Part shown: positions 50,161 through 58,858 of the stretch, one piece after another
Position numbering within the stretch: position 1 is the first letter of the stretch
How the letters are laid out: each line of letters opens with the position of its first letter
Assembly (NCBI GenBank): GCA_002717285.1
Contig: PBDF01000012.1
Coordinates: 25,996-84,855 of the forward strand
From: Magnetovibrio sp.
Lineage (GTDB): Bacteria; Pseudomonadota; Alphaproteobacteria; Rhodospirillales_A; JABHCV01
Direction: 5' to 3'
Length of the DNA stretch: 58,860 nucleotides
The notes under the pieces: model-generated
Database searches by the model: none
Told to the model about the DNA's origin: nothing
What the model saw: only the letters and a program-made list of their open reading frames with translations
Translations under genes and position numbers: made by a program

Positions 50161-50256
50161 GCTAATTAACACCCCTCAAATAATAATCGTATTGTTTATT
50201 TCTGCTCAAATTAGCTATCTTAATAAGAATATCAGTTTGTCCGGTTCTCGCTTTTA

Positions 50257-50580
50257 TTATTGTTTAATTTTGTCTTCACTAGGTAATCCAGCTTGTTTCC
50301 AAGCAGTTACACCACCCACCATGTTATAGGCTACCTGAACCATCTTTGACTGAAGTAGGAACTCCCCAATTTGTCTTGAACGAATTCCGTGAGCGCAAAC
50401 AAACACCAATCGTTTATCTGTTTTAATTGGTATTGCATCAAAATCAAAAGATGACATTGGGTTGTGAATAGCTCCTGGAATAGAAAACGTAGTTAGTTCT
50501 CGTTGCTCTCTTACATCTATGAGAATAGCTAAATCATTATCGAGCCATTCTTTGACTTGTAGTGGTTCAATTTCGAACAT
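50257..50580 (-). CDS. Single-domain rhodanese
   Basis: 107-residue sulfurtransferase-type protein. The active-site loop is CAHGIRS with Cys62, preceded by the typical ILIDVREQREL and IPGAIHNPM, and ending in NMVGGVTAWKQAGLP. Likely cytosolic, moving sulfane sulfur to an unknown acceptor. I start at the ATG at 50580, which has AAGGAC upstream; the longer frame to 50655 is not conserved. Confidence 0.9.
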   Translation of the reverse strand: MFEIEPLQVKEWLDNDLAILIDVREQRELTTFSIPGAIHNPMSSFDFDAIPIKTDKRLVFVCAHGIRSRQIGEFLLQSKMVQVAYNMVGGVTAWKQAGLPSEDKIKQ

Positions 50581-50788
50581 TTTTATGGAGTCCTTTTTAA
50601 ATTTAGAAAACAAACAAGGAACTGCTCTTGATAATTCCTCATTATTAAAAGTCACTACAAAAACTATTTAAGCCAGTAAACAAAAATATTCAAAATCAAT
50701 CTTTACTTGCAATCAATCTAATGTTTGCGTAGTGATCGAAAATCTCTATGTCTGATTTTAGGTTAAGCAACATGTGTGTAATTGGTAA

Positions 50789-51949
50789 TTATGTTTTTTT
50801 TTCTTGTTTTACAGCATCTGGCAGGATAAATGGCTCAGAGTTTTTACCATTAGTTTCAATGTAGAGTGATTGGCTGGGGAAAGCAAACCCGCTCCCTGCT
50901 GTCTCTACTATTTCTTTGATTGCATAGGCAAGACTCTCTTTGACTTTCAGCCACTCACCCCAGTCAGTTGTCTTGGTGTAGCAATAGAGCATTATATCTA
51001 TCGAACTATCTGAAAATTTGTTTACCCTCACAAATAGTATGTTTTCTGGAGGTTTAACAAAGGCATCGTTTTTGGTTATGTAAGACTCAATGCCATCGCG
51101 AATGGATCGTAATTGATCCACCGAGGTGCGATACTCTAGTCCAATTGTCCAATTTATGCGTCGGTGCCTCCTCGATGAGAAATTAGTCACAGCTGTGTCA
51201 GATAATTGTGCATTAGGGACAAAAACAGGTGCACTATCTAAGCGGCGCACAACTGTAGAGCGAAAGCCGATGGTTTCAACAATGCCCTCAACAGTACCCT
51301 CTACTTTAATGAAATCGCCGGTGTTAAAGCGTTTTTCGGCGATAATTAGAATACCTGAAATAAGGTTCTTAAATAGATCTTGTGCACCTAAAGCAACAGC
51401 AACGCCAAACAAACCAAGGCCTGCTAGAATAGGACCAACCTCAATCCCCCAAATTTGTAGAATGGTTGCAGCACCAACAAAAATGAATGCTGCCTTTATA
51501 GCTTTAACAAGCCATTGAATCATGGCTTGGGTAAACACCTTTTCCAGGTTATTGAGGAACTTACTTAAAGGATCAATGATCCTAAAAAGAGCCCAGAAAA
51601 TAGTAAAGGTGATTAGAGATCTTACAAAGTAGTCGCCTAGATTAGCGAGTGTCGTTGGTAATTTAAGATACTCAATTACAAAAAAGGAACCCATAACAAT
51701 TGGAATAAAACGAATTGGATGTTCAAGCACTTCTATTGCTTGATCATCAAAATCACTCCCAGTCCGTCTGGCTAAGCGTTTTAAGAATGATAAAACAAAG
51801 TGAGTAAATAGGCGTCTTAAAATGAGAAACGTAATAAAAATAGCAAAAGCTATGACCAGACGGCCTATATCTATGCCCAAAAAGCCAGTCTTCCATACAT
51901 CAAGAGTTAGTTGCCAAAAGCTCTGAAGTGTTACTATCAAGTATTCCAA
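50789..51949 (-). CDS. MscS-family mechanosensitive channel
   Basis: 386 residues with about five N-terminal TM helices. The pore-lining helix and beta domain are clear: GPILAGLGLFGVAVALGAQDLFKNLISGILIIAEKRF, then GTVEGIVETIGFRSTVVRRLD and VFVPNAQLSDTAVTNFS. It protects the cell during osmotic downshock. The start codon appears to be TTG at 51949. No partner gene is close. Confidence 0.9.
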   Translation of the reverse strand: MEYLIVTLQSFWQLTLDVWKTGFLGIDIGRLVIAFAIFITFLILRRLFTHFVLSFLKRLARRTGSDFDDQAIEVLEHPIRFIPIVMGSFFVIEYLKLPTTLANLGDYFVRSLITFTIFWALFRIIDPLSKFLNNLEKVFTQAMIQWLVKAIKAAFIFVGAATILQIWGIEVGPILAGLGLFGVAVALGAQDLFKNLISGILIIAEKRFNTGDFIKVEGTVEGIVETIGFRSTVVRRLDSAPVFVPNAQLSDTAVTNFSSRRHRRINWTIGLEYRTSVDQLRSIRDGIESYITKNDAFVKPPENILFVRVNKFSDSSIDIMLYCYTKTTDWGEWLKVKESLAYAIKEIVETAGSGFAFPSQSLYIETNGKNSEPFILPDAVKQEKKT

Positions 51950-52049
51950 ATTATAAATCCCATTTTTTGGTTTTTTTACCCAGCTTGAAGTTTTACGTTA
52001 TAATATTTTGATACAGACAAAAAATAAAATTGAGTGTTATCGCCATTTT

Positions 52050-52298
52050 TTAATGCTGTGGCGCAGCTACAATGAATGCCTCAATGGTATCATCTCCCAG
52101 TGCCTTGTGGGCTTCCAAGCGATGAATGCCCCTAACTAATACGTACCGACCTTTCCCTCGGCGCACCTTTATTGGAAGTTCTTGAGAGTCGTCCATTATT
52201 TTTTCTGCTACTAATTCAACCTTTGAGGTGTCAAGTTCCTTGCGTAGGCCTATTGGTACATAAATTTCTTTAATGTTTATAACAACAGCTTTAAGCAA
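52050..52298 (-). CDS. ParB/Srx-like miniprotein
   Basis: 82 residues that make up only a ParB N-terminal-type fold: INIKEIYVPIGLRKELDTSKV, LPIKVRRGKGRYVLVRGIHRLEAHKALG. The GIHRLEAHK box corresponds to the nucleotide-binding GxRRxxA region of ParB and sulfiredoxin-like proteins. There is no helix-turn-helix or parA nearby, so it is not a partition protein. The start is TTG, with GGGAG 7 bases upstream. Function unknown. Confidence 0.72.
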   Translation of the reverse strand: MLKAVVINIKEIYVPIGLRKELDTSKVELVAEKIMDDSQELPIKVRRGKGRYVLVRGIHRLEAHKALGDDTIEAFIVAAPQH

Positions 52299-52993
52299 CT
52301 TAATGCTCCCTTTTTCGAATTATATTTATCCGTTTATTTATCTCTTATTGGAGATTGACCTTTAAACTCTCAGTTTGAACTTTAAAAAAAAATATTAACG
52401 ATAGTTTCTCGTCCGTAATCCTTAACTTTTTAACGCAACGAATAACGTCCTTAAATACATTTTTAGGATATATGTATTTATTAATAATTCGAAAAACTTG
52501 TGTTTATTGTTAGTCTGCTTAAGTTTTATTTGTAATTTGACTAAATATTAGTAAGGAAAGATAGCACAAGCTTGTTGTCGTCAAGTGCAAAGATATTGGC
52601 GGTAACTACTCGAAACTTTGTATGTTTTTTATACATTAGTGTTTTTTCCCTCAGTATTAGGTCCAAGTTTGGTAAAAGAGCTTGAGACACTTAATTAAAT
52701 ATAACCCAAATATAAAAATTCTTGTGTTCTATAGTAGTTATATAAACTATCATTATATGCTGGTTCATTAACTAGAAAAAAATAATATTACAGTCCCTTT
52801 TTAACGGTTCTACAAGATCATTCTTACAATGATTCGTCCTCTTGCAGAATTAATTGCCAAGACTTAACATTGTTTTTCAGTTTTTTTGATGATTACGTAA
52901 CATGAATAATAAAATTTCTGCTTTTCTCATAGAGTTTTTCCAAATTGGCTTTGTTATAGGGTTCAACTCTGGCCAGAGTGAGGATGAAAGTAT
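52299..52993. other. Long intergenic region before FbpC-type gene
   Basis: 695 bases, very AT-rich, between divergent genes. I found no open frame worth calling, no Fur-box-like sequence and no strong hairpin. A long leader or an RNA gene cannot be excluded by eye. Confidence 0.4.
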
Positions 52994-54049
52994 ATGAAAG
53001 GACTTCATGTTGTTGGCTTGAGCCACTCATATGGAAATAATTCGGTTTTAAACAATGTCTCCATCATGATCCCAGCTGGTGAGTTAGTGTGTCTGTTAGG
53101 CCCTTCAGGATGTGGTAAAACGACACTTTTACGACTAGCTGCGGGTTTGGAGGAAGTACAACAGGGAACGATTACCATAGATGATATTACTGTAGCTGGT
53201 CCAAAATTGCACGTTAATCCAGAACGACGCCAGGTAGGCTTTATGTTCCAGGATTACGCTCTCTTCCCGCATTTAAGTATTTTAGACAATATCACTTATG
53301 GCCTCTCAGGAATGGCCGCAGAAGAAGTTAGACTGCGTGCATTGGATTTGCTGGATCAGGTTGACATGAGTTCTTATAAGGATACTTACCCACATATTCT
53401 ATCTGGTGGACAACAGCAACGCATTGCCTTAGCTAGAGCCCTAGCGCCAAAGCCAAAACTGCTACTACTGGATGAGCCTTTCTCGGGACTGGACGCTAAT
53501 TTGCGGCAGACGATACGTGAAGAAACTTTGACAGTCCTTAAACGAAGCGGCGTTGCCACCTTAATGGTCACCCATGACCCTGAGGAGGCAATGTTTATGG
53601 CAGATCGAATAAAAATTATCGGTTCTAATGGTTGCATTCTTCAAGCTGGACGCCCGCATGATATATATTATCATCCCAGTCATGAATTCGTCGCTAAGAT
53701 GTTTGGAAAGATGAATAGGTTTGAGGGGTTAGTTGAAAATGGTTTGGTGCAAACACCGCTAGGACCAGTTAAGACTAAACTTGAAAATGGCCTAGCTGTA
53801 CAAGTTTTGGTTCGCCCTGAAGGTGTGATATTACAGAATGGAAATAGCTCGTTACCAAGGGTAGAAGTCACCTCAAGTCACTTACTCGGACATGATAGTA
53901 TAGTTCGGGCTCGATTAGACAATGGTAAGGGGGGTGAAGTTTACGTTCGAGTTCACCACACATTTGAGGTTGAGTTTAAAGAAAATTTATCTGCTAAAAT
54001 AGATCCTGAATATGCCTTTGTATATGCTATTGATGAACTTCAGAGATAA
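52994..54049 (+). CDS. FbpC-like (iron-type) ABC transporter ATP-binding protein
   Basis: 351 residues. Walker A GPSGCGKTT (about 36-44), signature LSGGQQQRIALARAL, Walker B LLLLDEP and the H-loop VTHDPEEAM are intact. The C-terminal regulatory (TOBE-like) part follows. Best match by pattern is FbpC-type ATPases that drive ferric-ion importers. No binding protein or permease lies beside it. Instead a hemerythrin gene follows after 20 bases with a strong ribosome binding site, so the two form an operon. The ATPase may serve permeases encoded elsewhere. Confidence 0.83.
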   Translation: MKGLHVVGLSHSYGNNSVLNNVSIMIPAGELVCLLGPSGCGKTTLLRLAAGLEEVQQGTITIDDITVAGPKLHVNPERRQVGFMFQDYALFPHLSILDNITYGLSGMAAEEVRLRALDLLDQVDMSSYKDTYPHILSGGQQQRIALARALAPKPKLLLLDEPFSGLDANLRQTIREETLTVLKRSGVATLMVTHDPEEAMFMADRIKIIGSNGCILQAGRPHDIYYHPSHEFVAKMFGKMNRFEGLVENGLVQTPLGPVKTKLENGLAVQVLVRPEGVILQNGNSSLPRVEVTSSHLLGHDSIVRARLDNGKGGEVYVRVHHTFEVEFKENLSAKIDPEYAFVYAIDELQR

Positions 54050-54069
54050 AGAAGGAGGTGCATAGTTGA

Positions 54070-54471
54070 ATGATGGAGCTAACTGAAACTTTCGTATTGG
54101 AGTGCGAGGAGTTAGATAAGGATCACAAGCGCCTTGTTGAAATGGTAAACGATATTATTGAAAATATCGACAAAGGTAATACTAAAAATTGTAGTAAGAT
54201 GGTTCATGACTTTGTAACTTTTTCCAAAAAGCATTTTTACCGAGAAGAGCAGTTCTTGGAAAAAAATGGGTACCCAGAAGTAGCCAAGCACCATAAACAT
54301 CACCAAACACTCATTGCTAAAATGGAACATATTCAGGAATTTTCTACAACAGTCGAAACTAATGAAATGTCTCGCATAAGCCTAAAGAGAGAGTTAATAT
54401 ATTTGCTTATGGATGATCTTATTACTACTGACATGGATTTTAAGAGCCACATAAATCAAGCACATACTTAA
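54070..54471 (+). CDS. Hemerythrin-like protein with altered ligand set
   Basis: 133-residue four-helix protein. Expected di-iron ligands are His19 (LDKDHKRL), His55 and Glu59 (HFYREEQF), His74 and His78 (HHKHH) and Asp121. The usual His of the H-x4-D motif is Asp116 (MDDLITTD). It could bind iron with a more acidic site or serve as iron/oxygen sensor. AAGGAGGTG (54052-54060), a full Shine-Dalgarno match, precedes the ATG. It is coupled to the FbpC-type gene. Confidence 0.82.
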   Translation: MMELTETFVLECEELDKDHKRLVEMVNDIIENIDKGNTKNCSKMVHDFVTFSKKHFYREEQFLEKNGYPEVAKHHKHHQTLIAKMEHIQEFSTTVETNEMSRISLKRELIYLLMDDLITTDMDFKSHINQAHT

Positions 54472-55005
54472 GTGATTTCACGCAGCCTTTTAAGAATTTA
54501 ACAAGACCGTACAATTCGTTAAATCTGTGAAGTTGTTGCTACGTTATTGTTTAGATAGCGTTTGAGGTCTACCAGCGTGAAATCCGTATTGTATCTGAAG
54601 GTGGCCACCCATCATATGTAGTTGAAAGTTTCGCCTATGAACACAAACGCAAAAACCAGCAAACGCTGAAGCATGAACTTATTTTCAGCCTCATGATTGA
54701 GTAATACTAGAACAAAATCTGGACACCCCTCTGTCGCCCTCTATGAGTAGCCAAGTGAAGACTGCTACTGTGTTGTCTTAATTACACTTTAAATTATCCA
54801 GCCTGTACTTTAGAGCACAATAAGGATACCCACAAAAAGAAATATTTTTTCTAGAAAAACGGCTTCTTTTTTAAAACGGGTGTGAGGTAATTATAGACGC
54901 TAGATAGACGGTGATGATGCTTTCTTCGCGAATACCGTAAAAGGTAAGAAAAAGTTGTTTTACTAGAGAATATCGATCACGTGATTATATAAGTCTGCAG
55001 GCTGT
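54472..55005. pseudogene. Intergenic region with a probable gene remnant
   Basis: 534 bases without an intact gene. A frame from 54555 to 54704 (plus strand) opens right after a stop codon, has no start codon, and reads FEVYQREIRIVSEGGHPSYV then a Lys/His-rich tail ending FSLMIE. Its base use looks more protein-like than the surroundings, so it may be the end of a decayed gene. I cannot name its parent. Confidence 0.35.
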
Positions 55006-55443
55006 TTATCCGTCCGTAGAGGGAAACCATGTGAGTGATGAGTGGTGTAGCGAAATAAGAATGCGTCCGTCACGTTTATGATAGATAAACGTATAGTCGG
55101 CACATGTTATGTCGCCATTCCCATCCATAAAAAAGTACTGCCCCATGTCGCGATAGCAAAGCCCATCTGGATTTGGAAGTGGACCGACTGCGCTTTGAAA
55201 ATCGACTTGTTTCCAACCACAATTGAGAAAACCTTTATCGTCTGGATAGTTAGGATCACCGCCTACAAAGTATGCGCGTACGCTCACACGATCGCACCGG
55301 ATGATCTTAGATAAGGTTGGCTTGAAAAGAAGTGGCTGATTAGGCACCCCAAAATCATACAGATCTAAAAGCTGGTCCACGTTTTGTTCGGTAACGTGTT
55401 TTGCCCAAGTGCACTGTGCTGCATTGACTTCAACATTAGTCAT
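55006..55443 (-). CDS. NTF2/SnoaL-like domain protein
   Basis: About 145 residues that look like the DUF4440 / CaMKII-association type of NTF2 fold. The marks are TWAKHVTEQNVDQLLDLYD at the N-terminus and ADYTFIYHKRDGRILISLHHSSLTW at the C-terminus, the HHSS being typical. The middle (GGDPNYPDDKGFLNCGWKQV) is not as expected. Function unknown. The ATG at 55443 is preferred over a TTG at 55482, without a good site for either. Confidence 0.62.
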   Translation of the reverse strand: MTNVEVNAAQCTWAKHVTEQNVDQLLDLYDFGVPNQPLLFKPTLSKIIRCDRVSVRAYFVGGDPNYPDDKGFLNCGWKQVDFQSAVGPLPNPDGLCYRDMGQYFFMDGNGDITCADYTFIYHKRDGRILISLHHSSLTWFPSTDG

Positions 55444-55661
55444 AGACTCGAATAAAAGCTCGGAAATATTATTTCTCCACAAATTTTTTTTTAGTAGTTA
55501 TTAAAGGGTTCAATAGTTGTATTACATGGTGTTCTATACATGTGTGGTTTCTTGATGTTATTACTTGGAAGAAGAACTCTTGCAACTGTGATATTTTAGT
55601 CAAGCAGATCAACGAAAACAACAAATTTAAAATACAGAGTCATTGATATAAATACCAAGTT

Positions 55662-56426
55662 CTATTCAAGCTTTGTTGTAAAACTTGTGTCATATTTCAT
55701 GTCAAGATCGAGCCAGTGAACTTTTTGGTGTTTTATTTCTTGTGGAGAACTGTTGGGGTGGGCAACGCAAAGGGCACATAGGTGATCATCTGAAGGCATA
55801 AACAGGGCGAAGTTCCAGCTACTACTGTTATGAAGTAAGCATTCTTTGGAAAAAGAAATTTTAAGAGAATCAAGATTAAAGGCAAAAGTATCCAATGGTA
55901 TGCTTAACCCTTTACCAGTAGCTTTCAAATAAGACTCCTTGAGGGTCCATAGTGAAAAGAATACTTTGCGTTGCTCAGTTGGTGGGCTAGCTTTAAAATA
56001 ATTATATTCCTCATTTGAAAATTTTTTCTTTGCAATCTCATTAATAATGTTAGGACGAGATGGCCATTCCAAATCAACACCAACATTATTTTTTTTTGTT
56101 AGTGCGCAAGCTACCATGCCATTAGTGTGGGATATGTTAAAACGTATATTTTCATGATTCATTTTTTTGTGTATTTCCGGCCTGCCATGTTCACCGATTT
56201 TGAAAAGCCAATCTGCAGGTGCCACATTAGAAAAACATGAAAGCATAATACGACACAAAATATGAGCTGCCTGATATTCTAGTTTTTTTTGGTTCTGGGT
56301 GATTTGGTTAAGACGGGCTAATTCAACAGGACCAAGTATATGGGAAAATTTATCAATTTTTTTTTGGTCATTCTCTGTTACTGAAAGAGTCCAAACATGA
56401 ACATCTTTTGGGTCTAGGGTGCTCAT
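55662..56426 (-). CDS. Sfp-type 4'-phosphopantetheinyl transferase
   Basis: Transfers the phosphopantetheine arm of CoA to a carrier protein. 254 residues, a pseudo-dimer of two similar halves. The magnesium-binding VGVDLEWPS and the W-x2-KES motif FSLWTLKESYLKATGKGLS are conserved, as is NISHTNGM. No carrier protein, NRPS or PKS lies in the window, so the client is unknown. AAAGGAG precedes the ATG. It follows the DMT transporter gene by 23 bases. Confidence 0.9.
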   Translation of the reverse strand: MSTLDPKDVHVWTLSVTENDQKKIDKFSHILGPVELARLNQITQNQKKLEYQAAHILCRIMLSCFSNVAPADWLFKIGEHGRPEIHKKMNHENIRFNISHTNGMVACALTKKNNVGVDLEWPSRPNIINEIAKKKFSNEEYNYFKASPPTEQRKVFFSLWTLKESYLKATGKGLSIPLDTFAFNLDSLKISFSKECLLHNSSSWNFALFMPSDDHLCALCVAHPNSSPQEIKHQKVHWLDLDMKYDTSFTTKLE

Positions 56427-56449
56427 AGTCTTCTCCTTTCATTAGCGTT

Positions 56450-57367
56450 TCAAGTACGCTTATCCTTAACAGTATTTTTTAGTATAGGAAGTATTTCGGC
56501 ACCAATAACAGAAGCTAGTATGATGCCGCAGCCCAATAAACTCATGAAGCTGAGTCGTTCTTCTAAAAATAAAGCAGCAGCAAGTGCTGCAAAAGGCATT
56601 TCCAACACAAGTATTAGTGCAGCGTCGGCTGGATGAGTATAGCGCTGGCCAACAACTTGAAGTGTAAACGCAATGCCAACAGATATCGCTCCCGCAAACA
56701 AGATTTCAGGCCAGAATGTTAAAATTACATCTATACTAGGGGTTTCATATATTAGTGTGCAGACCATACTGAGCAAAGCTCCCGCGCTAAATTGCACGCA
56801 GGCTAAAGTCAGCGGGCGTCCACTACTTGCAGCGATCACTCCAACTAAAATTACATGTAAAGCCCAGAAAAAAGAACTTAGGATCACCCATAAGTCGCCT
56901 GAGGCTATTTCACTTAATGTACCGCCATTTAGTAGAAATAGCCCACAAATACAGCCACATGATGATGGCCAGACAGACCAATGCGGTTGCTTGCGAAATA
57001 TAATAAGTGCCAGACCTGGCACAATCACAACGTAAAGACCAGTCAGAAAACCAGCGTTTGTTACAGTTGTTAGGTTAATTCCTTTCTGCTGCAGAACCAG
57101 AGCTACAAAAAGAATAGCTCCAATGCAAAAAAAGATAATATAAATTTTGAAATTTATTGGATCATAGGACTTGGTTTTCTCGTATAACGCAAATGGAAGC
57201 ACTACTAATGCTCCTAGCCCAAACCGTAATGCAGTAAAAGTGAATAACCCTAGTTGACTCTCATTAATAAAAACTAATTTTTGGACAACAAAAGTTGTAC
57301 CCCAGATAATTGCAGCTATGAGTAGAACAAAATTAGCCTGACTTCTTGTCAAAGTGGCAACTCCCAT
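56450..57367 (-). CDS. EamA/DMT-family transporter
   Basis: About 305 residues with ten TM helices in two EamA repeats (LLIAAIIWGTTFVVQKLVF and SGDLWVILSSFFWALHVILV each start a repeat). The family exports amino acids, nucleotides or related metabolites; the substrate is unknown. ATG 57367 is chosen over a TTG at 57394, both without clear sites. It is followed by the phosphopantetheinyl transferase in the same direction. Confidence 0.85.
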   Translation of the reverse strand: MGVATLTRSQANFVLLIAAIIWGTTFVVQKLVFINESQLGLFTFTALRFGLGALVVLPFALYEKTKSYDPINFKIYIIFFCIGAILFVALVLQQKGINLTTVTNAGFLTGLYVVIVPGLALIIFRKQPHWSVWPSSCGCICGLFLLNGGTLSEIASGDLWVILSSFFWALHVILVGVIAASSGRPLTLACVQFSAGALLSMVCTLIYETPSIDVILTFWPEILFAGAISVGIAFTLQVVGQRYTHPADAALILVLEMPFAALAAALFLEERLSFMSLLGCGIILASVIGAEILPILKNTVKDKRT

Positions 57368-57654
57368 TAATTTTTGATATACAGGTGATATCAAACTTTT
57401 TGTGTTTTTAGACCCTCAACACAAATATCTCAAAAATTTAATGACTCAATTTAACTTTTCTTGATTTTGTAAAAATAGAAAATTTTAATAATGCCATATT
57501 CAACAAGCATTAATTTTAAATTACAGCAATAAATATAAAAAATGTTTTTAAACAAAGTCGGTTTTTCAAGTTTTAGAATTGCTCCCTTTATAGGCCTGCT
57601 TTTTTTAATTATTGGTATTAAGAACTGATAATATTTTATAACTGAGGGTATTTG

Positions 57655-57867
57655 ATGTTTAATAAAGAAACTAAAGAAGTAAAAACGGGTGATCAATTTG
57701 TTGAGCTGAGTAAAATATTAAATGCAGTCTGGAAAGTATGGGCTTAATTAATAATCCACATTTACCACCACACGTCAGGATAAAAAAGAATCGGTGAAGA
57801 CAGGATTCTTCTCACCTCTGTTTCTGCATTATTGGATAAGTCAATTTTTAGACCAAATACAAATTAG
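57655..57867 (+). pseudogene. Small conserved-type gene with two compensating frameshifts
   Basis: A GAGGG site and ATG at 57655 start MFNKETKEVKTGDQFVELSK and run to VWKV. The frame then stops at 57745. The continuation, INNPHLPPHVRIKKN, is in a second frame (57738-57794). The end, RILLTSVSALLDKSIFRP, is back in the first frame (from 57793), closing with TAG at 57867. The joined 70 residues resemble a small family I recall from alphaproteobacteria (GD-x-F, VW-x-V, PPH-x-R, SVSAL, FRP). The two shifts cancel out; a poly-A run at 57782-57787 is a likely site of the second. Confidence 0.6.
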
Positions 57868-58192
57868 TATATTAAGTCTAAATTAGTCCCACCATAAAAG
57901 AAGAAAAATAACTCCCATTGAGATAATATAGCACTTTTAGATCGCCTATTATCGAGATCTACTATGGTTTTTTGAAAAAATTGATTACTGGAGGGGTTCA
58001 AAGCTTTGTTTTTATAATTGCCGGAAAATGTGATTTGTTGATCTTTTTTTCAACTTGTGTAAATCCAAAAACTAAAGCTATAGTTTGCTTTTCTTTTCCT
58101 GAACAGTGCAAGGTGGTTTATGGTTCTTTTTAGCAAGAAAAGACAAAAAATTATTTTATGTCTATTGATTAATACAACGGAAAAATAGACCG
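57868..58192. other. Intergenic region before GST gene end
   Basis: 325 bases of AT-rich DNA with no open frame, hairpin or operator that I can support. Confidence 0.4.
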
Positions 58193-58858
58193 TTATATAA
58201 TATTACCATCGGCATAATCAGAAGGATAAGTTTTTTTTGTCCATTCAGCTACTTTTGGATGTGTCTTAACATTTAAGAAATTTCTTTTTAGATATGGAAA
58301 TGGCTCGATTAGTGTTGTGGGGATATAGTCAATCATTCCTGATGTTAGCCATCCTAATAATCTCCATATAGCTATATCTGCGATTGTAATTTTTTTGCTG
58401 ACAAACCACGTTTCATTTTCTTTCTCTAGTAATTCTTCCAGGTAGCTAATTTTTTTAATGAGCAATCCACAAGCTAATTTTTTACGCATTGATCTCTTGT
58501 TTTCCTCATTTCTTTCTCTCAAAGATGGGCCAAGTAAAACATTTATATCTGTAGCCATGTCAATGATTTGGTCAATTAATGCAGCATTTATTGCGTTTTT
58601 GAGAGGGTATAGGCCACTTAATTTTCCACAAAATCTTGATATGCCCGCTGTTTGGTTTATGCTCGTTCCATCGACATTCAGGCAAGGTATTTGTCTGAAG
58701 GGGATGATTGTTCCATCATCAAGTTTGCCTGTTTTTCGAGATCGCAGAAACTCATCACGGGTAATTCTAACATCTTGGAATTCTATGCCTCCTATGAAAA
58801 GTGCTAATCTTCCGACCTCAGCCCTCCAAAAAGGTGTGTCTAAATAAATAAATTTAAT
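58193..58858 (-). CDS. Glutathione S-transferase-like protein, 5' end cut by window
   Basis: The open frame continues upstream of the internal ATG at 58558 to the window edge without a stop, so the gene starts outside. The visible 221 residues show the thioredoxin-like domain (LDTPFWRAEVGRLALFIGGI and PFRQIPCLNVDGTSINQTAG, the Ile-Pro pair being the cis-Pro site). The helical C-terminal domain follows (WFVSKKITIADIAIWRLLGW, with the usual D of the N-capping box). It resembles sigma-class type GSTs. The substrate is unknown. Confidence 0.82.
   Translation of the reverse strand: MKFIYLDTPFWRAEVGRLALFIGGIEFQDVRITRDEFLRSRKTGKLDDGTIIPFRQIPCLNVDGTSINQTAGISRFCGKLSGLYPLKNAINAALIDQIIDMATDINVLLGPSLRERNEENKRSMRKKLACGLLIKKISYLEELLEKENETWFVSKKITIADIAIWRLLGWLTSGMIDYIPTTLIEPFPYLKRNFLNVKTHPKVAEWTKKTYPSDYADGNII

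Noticed and set aside
57451..57696. Open frame of 81 codons on the minus strand
   Set aside because: Composition (Ile, Phe, Lys, Tyr) is what random AT-rich DNA gives; overlaps the start of the frameshifted small gene.
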